From Pseudomonas sp. RC10 (lineage in GTDB: Bacteria > Pseudomonadota > Gammaproteobacteria > Pseudomonadales > Pseudomonadaceae): 64,000 nucleotides of DNA. The DNA lies in contig NZ_CP151650.1 in the NCBI RefSeq assembly GCF_038397775.1, positions 4,650,001-4,714,000 of the forward strand. Direction: 5' to 3'. A program made the translations under genes and the position numbers. The notes beneath the pieces were generated by a model. It did no database searches, had not been told where the DNA came from, and saw only the letters and a list, made by a program, of their open reading frames with translations. This document shows, one piece after another, positions 57,105-64,000 of this stretch. The first letter of the stretch is position 1. Every line of letters starts with the position of its first letter.

Positions 57105-57907
57105 TGACCGCCCCCCTTGCGCAGATTCTGGCCGAGGGCTTTCACCACTTCTTCCTTCACCCATGCGGCACGGGACTCACGCTTGAGCACCTCCAGACGC
57201 ATGCGCACCAGCAACACGGCGCCGAAGAAGCAATAGAAACCCAGCGCGGTGAACAGCAGCGGCAGCCACATCTCGGCGGGCATCGCCGGTTTTTCGGTGA
57301 GACTGAAGGTCGCGCCCTGGTGCAGCGTGCTCCACCACTCCACCGAATATTTGATGATCGGGATGTTCACCACGCCGACGATGGCCAGCACCGCGCAGGC
57401 CTTCGCCGCGCTTTCGCGGTTGGTGATGGCGTTGCCCAGCGCGATCAGGCCGAAATACAGGAACAGCAGGATCAGCATCGAGGTCAGCCGCGCATCCCAG
57501 ACCCACCACGCGCCCCAGGTCGGCTTGCCCCAGATGGCCCCGGTCAACAGCGCCACGGCGGTCATCCAGGCGCCAATGGGCGCGGCGCATTGCAGCGCGA
57601 CGTCGGCCATTTTCATCTTCCACACCAGCCCCACCACGCCGCAGACCGCCAACATCACGTAGCAGGACTGCGCCAGCATCGCCGACGGCACATGGATATA
57701 GAGAATGCGGAAGCTGTTGCCCTGCTGATAGTCGGGCGGCGCGAAGGCCAGGCCCCAGACCACGCCAATGCCGATCAGCAACGCGGCGGCGATGCTCAGC
57801 CACGGCAGCAGACGGCCGCTGATGCCATAGAACCACTTCGGCGAACCGAGCTTGTGGAACCACGCCCAACTGATGCCGCTTTTAGCCTTGGCGCTTGTGT
57901 TCATCAC
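57101..57907 (-). CDS. ccmC: Heme exporter/handling protein CcmC
   Basis: A 267/268-aa six-helix protein with the WWD motif [13 protein letters not shown] and conserved His residues. It loads heme onto CcmE. Start codons GTG 57907 and ATG 57904 are adjacent, and both fit the AAAAGG ribosome-binding sequence. It overlaps ccmD. Confidence 0.95.
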   Translation of the reverse strand: MMNTSAKAKSGISWAWFHKLGSPKWFYGISGRLLPWLSIAAALLIGIGVVWGLAFAPPDYQQGNSFRILYIHVPSAMLAQSCYVMLAVCGVVGLVWKMKMADVALQCAAPIGAWMTAVALLTGAIWGKPTWGAWWVWDARLTSMLILLFLYFGLIALGNAITNRESAAKACAVLAIVGVVNIPIIKYSVEWWSTLHQGATFSLTEKPAMPAEMWLPLLFTALGFYCFFGAVLLVRMRLEVLKRESRAAWVKEEVVKALGQNLRKGGGQ

Positions 57908-58060
57908 GCTGCCTTTTCATCACGCTGCTTCTCATCAAAATGCGTTTCATCACGGTGGCTTGCCTGTTCAGGCGCTCCTTTTAACTGAAGCGTCCTGCCT
58001 CGGATATTAACTATTTCAAGTGCGGGCGACTAAAAAGCTGTCCGGTCGATCAGGTTCTGA

Positions 58061-58732
58061 TTATTCGCCAACACTGATTTTCAAGCCAGCGGCAATTGCA
58101 AAAGGTGTCAGGGTTATCGCGAGCGCCGTCAGGCTGCCAAGCCAAAGCAGATAGCCGGTCGCAGCCATGCCCTGAAGTGCTGCCTGCAAGGCGCCGCTGC
58201 CCAGAATCAGCACCGGGATGTACAGCGGCAGGATCAGCAGCGCCAGCAGCAGGCCGCCGCGTTTGAGACCGACGGTCAGTGCCGCACCCACCGCACCCAG
58301 CAGGCTCAGCACCGGCGTGCCCAGTAACAATGACAATAGCAACACCGGCAGGCACTCACCCGGCAGGCCGAGCATCAACGCCAGCACTGGGGCCAGTAAC
58401 ACGAGTGCCAGCCCGGAAAACGCCCAGTGTGCCATCACCTTTGCCAACACCAGAAGCGGCAAAGGGTGCGGCGAAAGGACCCACTGCTCAAGCGAGCCGT
58501 CCTCGAAATCGCTGCGGAACAGCCCGTCCAGCGACAGCAGCACCGAGAGCAGCGCCGCGACCCAGACCAAGCCAGGGGAAATCGTCCTCAAGAGCTGCGA
58601 TTCCGGCCCCACCGCCAGCGGGAATAGCGCAATGACAATGGCGAAAAACACCAGCGGGTTGAGCAGTTCGGCGGGACGGCGAAACAACAGGCGGGCTTCG
58701 CGGGCGATCAGCAGGGTGAACACGTGGCTCAT
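58061..58732 (-). CDS. ccmB: Heme ABC exporter membrane protein CcmB
   Basis: A 223-aa six-helix permease subunit; ATG 58732 ([20 protein letters not shown]) overlaps the ccmA stop. The conserved [20 protein letters not shown] segment and the [20 protein letters not shown] helix mark it. With CcmA it drives release of holo-CcmE. Confidence 0.95.
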   Translation of the reverse strand: MSHVFTLLIAREARLLFRRPAELLNPLVFFAIVIALFPLAVGPESQLLRTISPGLVWVAALLSVLLSLDGLFRSDFEDGSLEQWVLSPHPLPLLVLAKVMAHWAFSGLALVLLAPVLALMLGLPGECLPVLLLSLLLGTPVLSLLGAVGAALTVGLKRGGLLLALLILPLYIPVLILGSGALQAALQGMAATGYLLWLGSLTALAITLTPFAIAAGLKISVGE

Positions 58733-59364
58733 GGCGCCCACTCTCCCAGATTCAGGTCGCGATAACCGGTCGGCGTGTGGTTCAAGGTGTGGTGGGTGGT
58801 CAGCACCACGACGCCGCCCTGTTCACAATGATCAGCGAGATGGGCCTCCAGTTGCGCCACGCCCTGCTTATCCAGCGCGGTGAAAGGCTCGTCGAGCATC
58901 CACAGGCCAGGGCCTGGCAGGTACAAACGGGCCAGTGCCACCCGGCGCTTTTGTCCGGCAGACAGCGTGTGGCACGGCACATCTTCGAAACCCCGCAGTC
59001 CAACCGCTTCAAGGGCGTGCCAAAGGGCGTCGGTGTCGGCGCTCTGATGCAGGGCGCACAGCCAGGCGAGGTTTTCAACGGGAGTCAGCAGATCCTTGAT
59101 GCCCGCAGCGTGACCGATCCACAACAGGTGCTGCGCGAGTTCGTGGCGTTGCCGGGCGAAGGGTTGACCGCCGAGCAACACCTCGCCTGCCGTGGGCTGC
59201 ATGAGGCCGCTGAGCAGGCGCAACAGGCTGGTCTTGCCGCTGCCGTTGGGGCCGCTGATCTGCACCATGTCGCCCGCCGTCAGCCGCAGGTCGAAATGCT
59301 CGAACAGCAGCCGCCAATCGCGCTCGCAGGCCAGGGCCACGGCTTCAAGAACAGGGATCGACAT
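58729..59364 (-). CDS. ccmA: Heme ABC exporter ATPase CcmA
   Basis: A 211-aa ABC ATPase starting at ATG 59364 with AAGGACC upstream. Walker [18 protein letters not shown] signature [14 protein letters not shown] and Walker [13 protein letters not shown] are intact. First gene of the ccm operon; the FliK-like gene diverges from it. Confidence 0.96.
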   Translation of the reverse strand: MSIPVLEAVALACERDWRLLFEHFDLRLTAGDMVQISGPNGSGKTSLLRLLSGLMQPTAGEVLLGGQPFARQRHELAQHLLWIGHAAGIKDLLTPVENLAWLCALHQSADTDALWHALEAVGLRGFEDVPCHTLSAGQKRRVALARLYLPGPGLWMLDEPFTALDKQGVAQLEAHLADHCEQGGVVVLTTHHTLNHTPTGYRDLNLGEWAP

Positions 59365-59512
59365 GAGGTCCTTCTTTTCGGATGACAGGGGCGCGCGGCG
59401 GTTCAAGTCGGGGTCGGCGCGGCCGTTATACTGGTGGCAGCCTGACGGGCCACCGAAGACATCGGGGCAGGATTATGCCAGTTCATGCGCACATTTACCG
59501 AGTTGGAATTCA

Positions 59513-61147
59513 ATGACAGGCGATATACCCAATCTATCCCCCGTCGCCGCCGCGACCGCTCTACTGCGCGCTGGCGTGCCACCGGGCGAAGTGCTCAAGC
59601 TCATGGAGCCGCGAGAAGGCCTGCTCAATTCCGGTCAGGTGGCCAATGCCGAGGTGGTCAGCCTCAAACAGCTGGGCCAGGATTTCCAGTTGCTGCTCAA
59701 ACTGACCATGGACAACGGCCGCCAGACCACCCTCCCCGTCAGCAGCAGCCTGCCACTGACGCCGGGCACCACCGTGAACGTCGCGCAAGGCTCGGCGGAC
59801 ACGCTGACCATCAGCGTGCAAGACCTGCAGAAAGCCATCACCAACAGCCTGACCAGCCTCGACACGCGCCAACTGCCCCCCGGCACCCTGCTACAAGGCA
59901 AGGTACTGACCACGCAGGTGATGGCCGATAACGTGGCGCAACTGACGGGGCAGTCCACGGGCAGCGCGGCGACCCAACCCGCCACGTACCGCTCCATCGT
60001 GATGCTGCTCAACACCGCACTGGCGGGCAGCAGCCTGACCCTCGACAGCCCGCAACCCTTGCGTGTGGGCAGCCTGCTCAGCGCTCAGGTGCAAAACAGT
60101 CAGGCGCTGAATTTCATCGCCATGCCCAACCGGCTCGACGAACTGGCGCTGGCACAGCAACTGTCGACCCAACAAAGCCGTCAAGGCTCGCTGCAAAGCC
60201 TGCTCACCGCGTTGCAGAATCTGCCGCCCCCGACGTCAGACGCCAGCACGGCCGACGACCTGTCGCCACAGCTACGCGCCAGCATCAGTCAGTTGCTCGA
60301 CGATCTGCCCGACCTGCCGCAGATGACCACCGCCAAAGGGGTCGCTCAGGCGCTGAGCGCCAGCGGGCTGTTCATGGAATCGCGCTTGCTGGCCGGGCAG
60401 GACCCGACGCTGGTCCCGGACATGAAGGCCAACCTGCTGAGGGTCATCGCGCAAATCCTGCCGGGGCTGCCGGGCAATGTCAGCTACAACGACGCAGCCG
60501 CCGCCAACACCCTCGCCCGCCTCATGCCCAACGTGATCCGCAATGCCTTGGGTACGCTGGGGCTGGTCGCTGCGCCGAAGGTGCCGACCAACTTCCCATT
60601 ACCGTCGCGCACGTTGGCCAACGCGGAGAACAACGACGACCTGGAAACCCTGCTCAAGCTCGCTGCCGGTGCGATCTCCCGCCTGCAAAGCCATCAACTG
60701 GGCGGCCTCGAACAGACACGGATGAACGCCGACGGCACGCAAGTGACCACCTGGCAGCTGGAAATCCCCATGCGCAACGCCCACGACATCGTGCCGTTGC
60801 AGGTCAAGGTTCAACGTGAGGACACGCCTGATCGGGAGGATACTCCCGAGACCGCCACGCAAGAGGTCAAGGCCAAAGAGAAACTGTGGCGGGTGGACCT
60901 GGCCTTCGATCTGGAACCGCTCGGGCCATTGCAGGTTCAGGCGCAACTGGTCGCGGGCAGCCTGTCCAGCCAGATGTGGGCCGAGCGCGAAGGCGCGGCG
61001 GAACTGATCTCCGGCGAACTCGACAGCCTGCGCGCAAGGCTAGTGGCCTGTGGCCTGAACGTGAAAGAACTGGCGTGCAACCGGGGCGTTCCCGCCCAAG
61101 GCAGCCGTACCGTGCTCGAACAACGCTGGATCGACGAGAACGCCTGA
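59513..61147 (+). CDS. FliK-like flagellar hook-length control protein
   Basis: A 544-aa protein starting at ATG 59513 (MTGDIPNLSPVA). It has a long Gln/Ser/Thr/Leu-rich disordered middle and a C-terminal Flg_hook domain (PLQVKVQRE... RVDLAFDLEPLGPLQVQAQL ... MWAEREGAAELI), as in FliK. The usual FliK is elsewhere in Pseudomonas, so this is likely the second, FliK-like paralogue. It overlaps the FlhB-like gene by one base. Confidence 0.85.
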   Translation: MTGDIPNLSPVAAATALLRAGVPPGEVLKLMEPREGLLNSGQVANAEVVSLKQLGQDFQLLLKLTMDNGRQTTLPVSSSLPLTPGTTVNVAQGSADTLTISVQDLQKAITNSLTSLDTRQLPPGTLLQGKVLTTQVMADNVAQLTGQSTGSAATQPATYRSIVMLLNTALAGSSLTLDSPQPLRVGSLLSAQVQNSQALNFIAMPNRLDELALAQQLSTQQSRQGSLQSLLTALQNLPPPTSDASTADDLSPQLRASISQLLDDLPDLPQMTTAKGVAQALSASGLFMESRLLAGQDPTLVPDMKANLLRVIAQILPGLPGNVSYNDAAAANTLARLMPNVIRNALGTLGLVAAPKVPTNFPLPSRTLANAENNDDLETLLKLAAGAISRLQSHQLGGLEQTRMNADGTQVTTWQLEIPMRNAHDIVPLQVKVQREDTPDREDTPETATQEVKAKEKLWRVDLAFDLEPLGPLQVQAQLVAGSLSSQMWAEREGAAELISGELDSLRARLVACGLNVKELACNRGVPAQGSRTVLEQRWIDENA

Positions 61148-61467
61148 TGACCACGCCCGACCAAGCCCCCCGTCAGGCCATCGCCCTGAGCTACGACGGC
61201 CACCAGGCCCCGACCCTCACCGCCAAAGGCGACGACGCCCTCGCCGAAGCCATCCTCGCCATCGCCCGGGAATACAAAGTCCCGATCTACGAAAACGCCG
61301 AACTGGTGAAAATGCTCGCCCGAATGGAACTGGGCGACAGCATTCCTCAGGAGCTTTACCTGACGATTGCCGAAATCATCGCGTTTGCCTGGCGGCTGAA
61401 AGGGAAATTTCCCGACGGGTTCGATCCCGATCCGCAGCCGGTGGAGCGGGATATTACGCCGCGTTGA
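61147..61467 (+). CDS. FlhB-like C-terminal domain protein
   Basis: A 106-aa soluble protein resembling only the cytoplasmic tail of FlhB/YscU: AIALSYDGHQAPTLTAKG, VPIYENAELVKMLARMELGD and IPQELYLTIAEIIAFAW. The NPTH autocleavage motif is replaced, and no membrane helices are present. It is coupled to the FliK-like gene and is probably a substrate-specificity helper of the flagellar export apparatus. Confidence 0.9.
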   Translation: MTTPDQAPRQAIALSYDGHQAPTLTAKGDDALAEAILAIAREYKVPIYENAELVKMLARMELGDSIPQELYLTIAEIIAFAWRLKGKFPDGFDPDPQPVERDITPR

Positions 61468-61473
61468 TCGAGG

Positions 61474-62155
61474 CTGTGTGTACGCCCGGGATCTACTGTA
61501 GGAGCGAATTTATTCGCGAAAAACGGAACTGGCGATGGTGATGTGTTGGCTGTACCGGCCTCTCGCGAATGAATTCGCTCCTACAGGGGGATTGAGGCAT
61601 GACAAGGAGTGTGTGCACGCCCGGGATCTACTGTAGGAGCGAATTTATTCGCGAAAAACGGATCTGGCGATGGAGCTGTGTTGGCTGTACCGGCCTCTCG
61701 CGAATGAATTCGCTCCTACAGGGGGATTGGGGCATGACAAGGCGTGTGTGCACGCCCGGGATCTACTGTAGGAGCGAATTTATTCGCGAAAAACGGATCT
61801 GGCGATAGAGATGTGTTGGCTGTACCGGCCTCTCGCGAATGAATTCGCTCCCACAGGGGGATTGGGGCATGACAAGGAGTGTGTGCACGCCCGGGATCTA
61901 CTGTGGGAGCGAATTTATTCGCGAAAGAAGTACAGGCGATGGAGATATGTCGGCTGTACCGGCCTCTCGCGAATGAATTCGCTCCTACAGGGGGACTGGG
62001 GCATGACAAGGAGTGTGTGCACGCCCGGGATCTACTGTGGGAGCGAATTTATTCGCGAAAAATGGATCTGGCGATGGAGATGTGTTGGCTGTACCGGCCA
62101 TTCGCGAATGAATTCGCTCCCACAGGGGGATTGGGGATTGACGGGAATTGCGTGC
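61474..62155. repeat. Tandem array of five REPINs
   Basis: Five head-to-tail units of 134-135 bases start at 61483, 61618, 61753, 61888 and 62022 (measured from CGCCCGGGATCTACTGT). Each unit has one REPIN plus the same flank (TGTACCGGCCTCTCGCGAAT). Copy-to-copy differences are a handful of bases. The open frames in it are not genes. Confidence 0.95.
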
Positions 62156-62159
62156 CCGC

Positions 62160-62460
62160 CTGACCCGCGAAGAGCGTTAGCTCCAGCCAGAAAAGCTTTT
62201 GATCTTTTTACGCGATGGATCAGGCACCGCAGAACGCGACTTGGGTGCAGGCCGAACGCAGGCGACGCGGAGTGGGCCGAGCGGCATGGATGCCGCGAGA
62301 GCGCCGCAAGGACATGGATGTCCGTTCGGCGCGAGCCCACGGAGCGTCGCCGGAGCGAGGGAACCCTGACGAAGTCAGGGCCAAACCAGGAGCAGGCGTT
62401 TTTGGTTACTTTTGTCGCCCTTACAAAAGTGACCCGCTGTAAGAGCGGAACCGTAATCAG
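62160..62460. repeat. Dispersed Pseudomonas repeat element
   Basis: A 300-base segment containing GAAGAGCGTTAGCTCCAGCC, TTTTGGTTACTTTTGTCGCC and the small hairpin CCGCTGTAAGAGCGG. I recall similar ends in many Pseudomonas genomes, where it is often mis-called as a gene. Only one copy is in this window, so repetitiveness must be checked elsewhere. Confidence 0.55.
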
Positions 62461-62519
62461 CTGCTACCGAAGAAACGGATATTTACCCGACTAGCAGCAA
62501 CACCCTAAACCGGCAAAAA

Positions 62520-62915
62520 TCACCCATTCCCATGCAACTTACTCATCAACTGCGCCTCAGCCTGAGTCAACCCACAGGACTGAGTCAGCTCATCCACACT
62601 CGCCCCCATGCTCACCAGACGCGCCGCCTGAGCGAACGACAGCGTCGAAGGATCGCGCTGCTCCAGCGCCGTCACCTTATCCGGCAACGGCGAGACCATA
62701 GAGCGCAAATCCTGCAAATCCTCGCCCATCTTCACCGTACCACTCTGGTAATTCTCCAGACGCCGGGCCAATTCACGGATGCGCTGGTCCCGCAGCGAGT
62801 CAGCCTCGACCTGCTGCGTGGCCAGCGTGCGCAGGCGTTTGGTGTGGGCCATGAACATCGCAACGGACGCGACCCACAACACCGCCAGAAAAATGACCGC
62901 AACCTCAAGAATCAA
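62520..62915 (-). CDS. DUF2802 protein of the chemotaxis operon
   Basis: A 131-aa protein with one N-terminal membrane helix (EVAVIFLAVLWVASVAMFM), a coiled-coil segment and a C-terminal helical domain (LSFAQAARLVSMGASVDELTQSCGLTQAEAQLM). Such genes follow cheW in Pseudomonas flagellar/chemotaxis clusters. Its function is unknown. It ends the operon in this window and starts one base after the cheW stop. Confidence 0.9.
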   Translation of the reverse strand: MILEVAVIFLAVLWVASVAMFMAHTKRLRTLATQQVEADSLRDQRIRELARRLENYQSGTVKMGEDLQDLRSMVSPLPDKVTALEQRDPSTLSFAQAARLVSMGASVDELTQSCGLTQAEAQLMSKLHGNG

Positions 62916-63395
62916 TCAGATGTTCTCCAGCTCGGACCACTCTTCCTCGGACATCATCTTGTCCAACTCTACGAGGATCAGCAGCTCGCCGTTCTTGTTG
63001 CAAACACCCTGGATGAACTTGGCAGATTCGTCGTTGCCCACGTTCGGCGCCGTTTCGACTTCCGACTGACGCAGGTACACCACTTCCGCCACGCTATCGA
63101 CCAGAATCCCGACCACTTGCTTGTCGGCCTCGATGATCACGATACGCGTGTTATCGCTGACTTCAACCGGCGGCAGACCAAAGCGCTGACGGGTGTCGAT
63201 CACGGTGACGACATTACCGCGCAGGTTGATGATGCCCAGCACGTAGCTCGGCGCACCCGGCACTGGCGCAATCTCGGTGTAGCGCAGCACTTCCTGAACC
63301 TGCATCACGTTGATGCCATACGTTTCGTTGTCCAGGCGGAAGGTGACCCATTGCAGGATCGGATCTTCGGAACCCTGTGCTGACGACTTCTTCAT
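62916..63395 (-). CDS. cheW: Chemotaxis coupling protein CheW
   Basis: A 159-aa adaptor linking chemoreceptors to CheA. The SH3-like CheW fold is seen in VTFRLDNETYGINVMQVQEVLR, GIINLRGNVVTVIDTR and ADKQVVGILVDSVAEVVYL. No kinase or extra domain is present. It lies between DUF2802 and the partial CheW-like gene. Confidence 0.97.
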   Translation of the reverse strand: MKKSSAQGSEDPILQWVTFRLDNETYGINVMQVQEVLRYTEIAPVPGAPSYVLGIINLRGNVVTVIDTRQRFGLPPVEVSDNTRIVIIEADKQVVGILVDSVAEVVYLRQSEVETAPNVGNDESAKFIQGVCNKNGELLILVELDKMMSEEEWSELENI

Positions 63396-63478
63396 ACCCC
63401 TAACCCCTTGCGTGTTGTGCTCTTCAGGCGACGCACTCGCGCCGCCCTGTGTTTATTGGAAGATGCTTTTCAATACAG

Positions 63479-64000
63479 CTATTTGCGTGCCTGCATCTGC
63501 TTGACCGCGCCACTGGCGATCAACTCGGCGAGCTCGGACACGTCCAGCAGCGCGCACATGTGCTCGATGACTGTCCCGGCCAGCCACGGACGTTGACCCC
63601 GATGGGTGCGCCATTTGATTTCGTCAGGCTCCAGGCGCAGCGAACGGCTGACCTGATGCACCGCCAATCCCCATTCGTACCCTTGAACCGAAATCACGTA
63701 CTGCAAACCCTGGCGGAAATCGTCGCGGTAGCGGTCCGGCATGATCCAGCGCGCCGTATCCAGCACTTTCAGGTTGCCCGCCTGGCTGGGCAGGATGCCG
63801 AGAAACCAGTCCGGCTGCCCGAACAACGGCGTCAGGTCGTGCCCGGCCAACGGATAGATCGACCCCAGGCACACCAGCGGCACCGCCAGCGTCAGGCCCG
63901 CGACGTCGAACAGCAGGCATTCGAACGGCTCGGCAGCCCAGTCCGGACGATCATCGGCGGTCGGCGGAGGCGTCGGCGTGCGCTGCGATGGCAGGTGCAC
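63479..64000 (-). CDS. CheW-domain protein (partial, 5' end outside window)
   Basis: The last 173 residues of a CheW-like protein whose start lies beyond the window edge. The CheW domain begins near FECLLFDVAGLTLAVPL and includes DWFLGILPSQAGNLKVLDTARW and the conserved YVISVQGYEWGLAVHQVS. The missing N terminus probably resembles the Pro-rich extension seen in PA1463-type proteins; this comparison is from memory. Confidence 0.85.
   Translation of the reverse strand: MHLPSQRTPTPPPTADDRPDWAAEPFECLLFDVAGLTLAVPLVCLGSIYPLAGHDLTPLFGQPDWFLGILPSQAGNLKVLDTARWIMPDRYRDDFRQGLQYVISVQGYEWGLAVHQVSRSLRLEPDEIKWRTHRGQRPWLAGTVIEHMCALLDVSELAELIASGAVKQMQARK

Noticed and set aside
61599..62009. Short open frames in the REPIN array
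   Set aside because: They repeat the same REP-derived residues (CRSEFIREK) and have no ribosome-binding sites.
61474..62155. Possible CRISPR array
   Set aside because: The 134-135-base units are almost identical throughout and lack unique spacers; they are REPINs.
62215..62442. 75-residue Arg-rich frame after the array
   Set aside because: It lies in a dispersed repeat and has a composition unlike a real protein.

Overview
The window is chromosomal DNA of a Pseudomonas from the fluorescens/syringae side of the genus. Three things point there: high-GC codon use, abundant GTAGGAGTGAGCTTGCTCGCGAT- and CTGTGGGAGCGAATTCATTCGCGA-type REP/REPIN repeats, and a backbone gene order (ffs, ligA-zipA-smc, xdh-gua-puu-all purine cluster, ccmA-I, FlhB-like gene, cheW) that matches my memory of the PA1460-PA1530 region of P. 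aeruginosa. No tRNA, rRNA, integrase, transposase or CRISPR array was seen.

Layout. 1-5.7 kb is accessory: a zinc-ribbon hypothetical, a small ORF, a two-gene minus-strand unit (153-aa protein plus SF1 helicase-like ATPase) and an exported-looking repeat protein without a known family. 5.7-17 kb is housekeeping: 4.5S SRP RNA, a GAF/degenerate-GGDEF/EAL phosphodiesterase, a zinc metallopeptidase-like protein, ligA, zipA, smc and a GntR regulator. 17.3-38.3 kb is a nearly complete purine catabolism island: guanine deaminase, xanthine dehydrogenase XdhAB with XdhC, membrane urate oxidase PuuD, HIU hydrolase, OHCU decarboxylase, PuuE allantoinase, allantoicase, ureidoglycolate lyase, two NCS2 permeases, a Tsx-like outer-membrane channel and a GntR regulator. 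It is interrupted by a LysE exporter and a frameshifted DUF6543/dermonecrotic-toxin-like gene.

38.4-44.1 kb holds two tandem TccC/RHS-type toxin genes with almost identical cores and unrelated C-terminal tails: one with a HExxH metallopeptidase-like motif, the other resembling phosphodiester glycosidase (NAGPA). 44.5-51.3 kb has a small hypothetical, a RutR-like TetR regulator, a receiver-only response regulator, a probable RgsA/P16 sRNA, an sCache chemoreceptor, a urea transporter, a voltage-gated-type ion channel with a zinc-ribbon tail, and sulfate-binding protein Sbp. 51.6-61.5 kb is a lipoprotein, the complete ccmABCDEFGHI cytochrome c maturation operon, and a FliK-like/FlhB-like pair. 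61.5-64 kb has a five-copy tandem REPIN array, a dispersed repeat, and the end of a chemotaxis operon (DUF2802 protein, CheW, partial CheW-like protein).

How it fits together. Guanine and hypoxanthine/xanthine enter through the channel and permeases, are oxidised to urate by XdhAB, to 5-hydroxyisourate by PuuD, then through HiuH, UraD, PuuE, Alc and AllA to glyoxylate and urea. A shared palindrome (TTGTATACAA type, the half-site spacing of FadR-type GntR proteins) lies before gntR, the AzgA-like permease, hiuH, puuE and, 17 kb away, the urea transporter, suggesting one regulon. Candidate sigma-54 promoters before xdhA and the Tsx-like gene suggest nitrogen control. Product assignments come from motifs read by eye; no database search was run.
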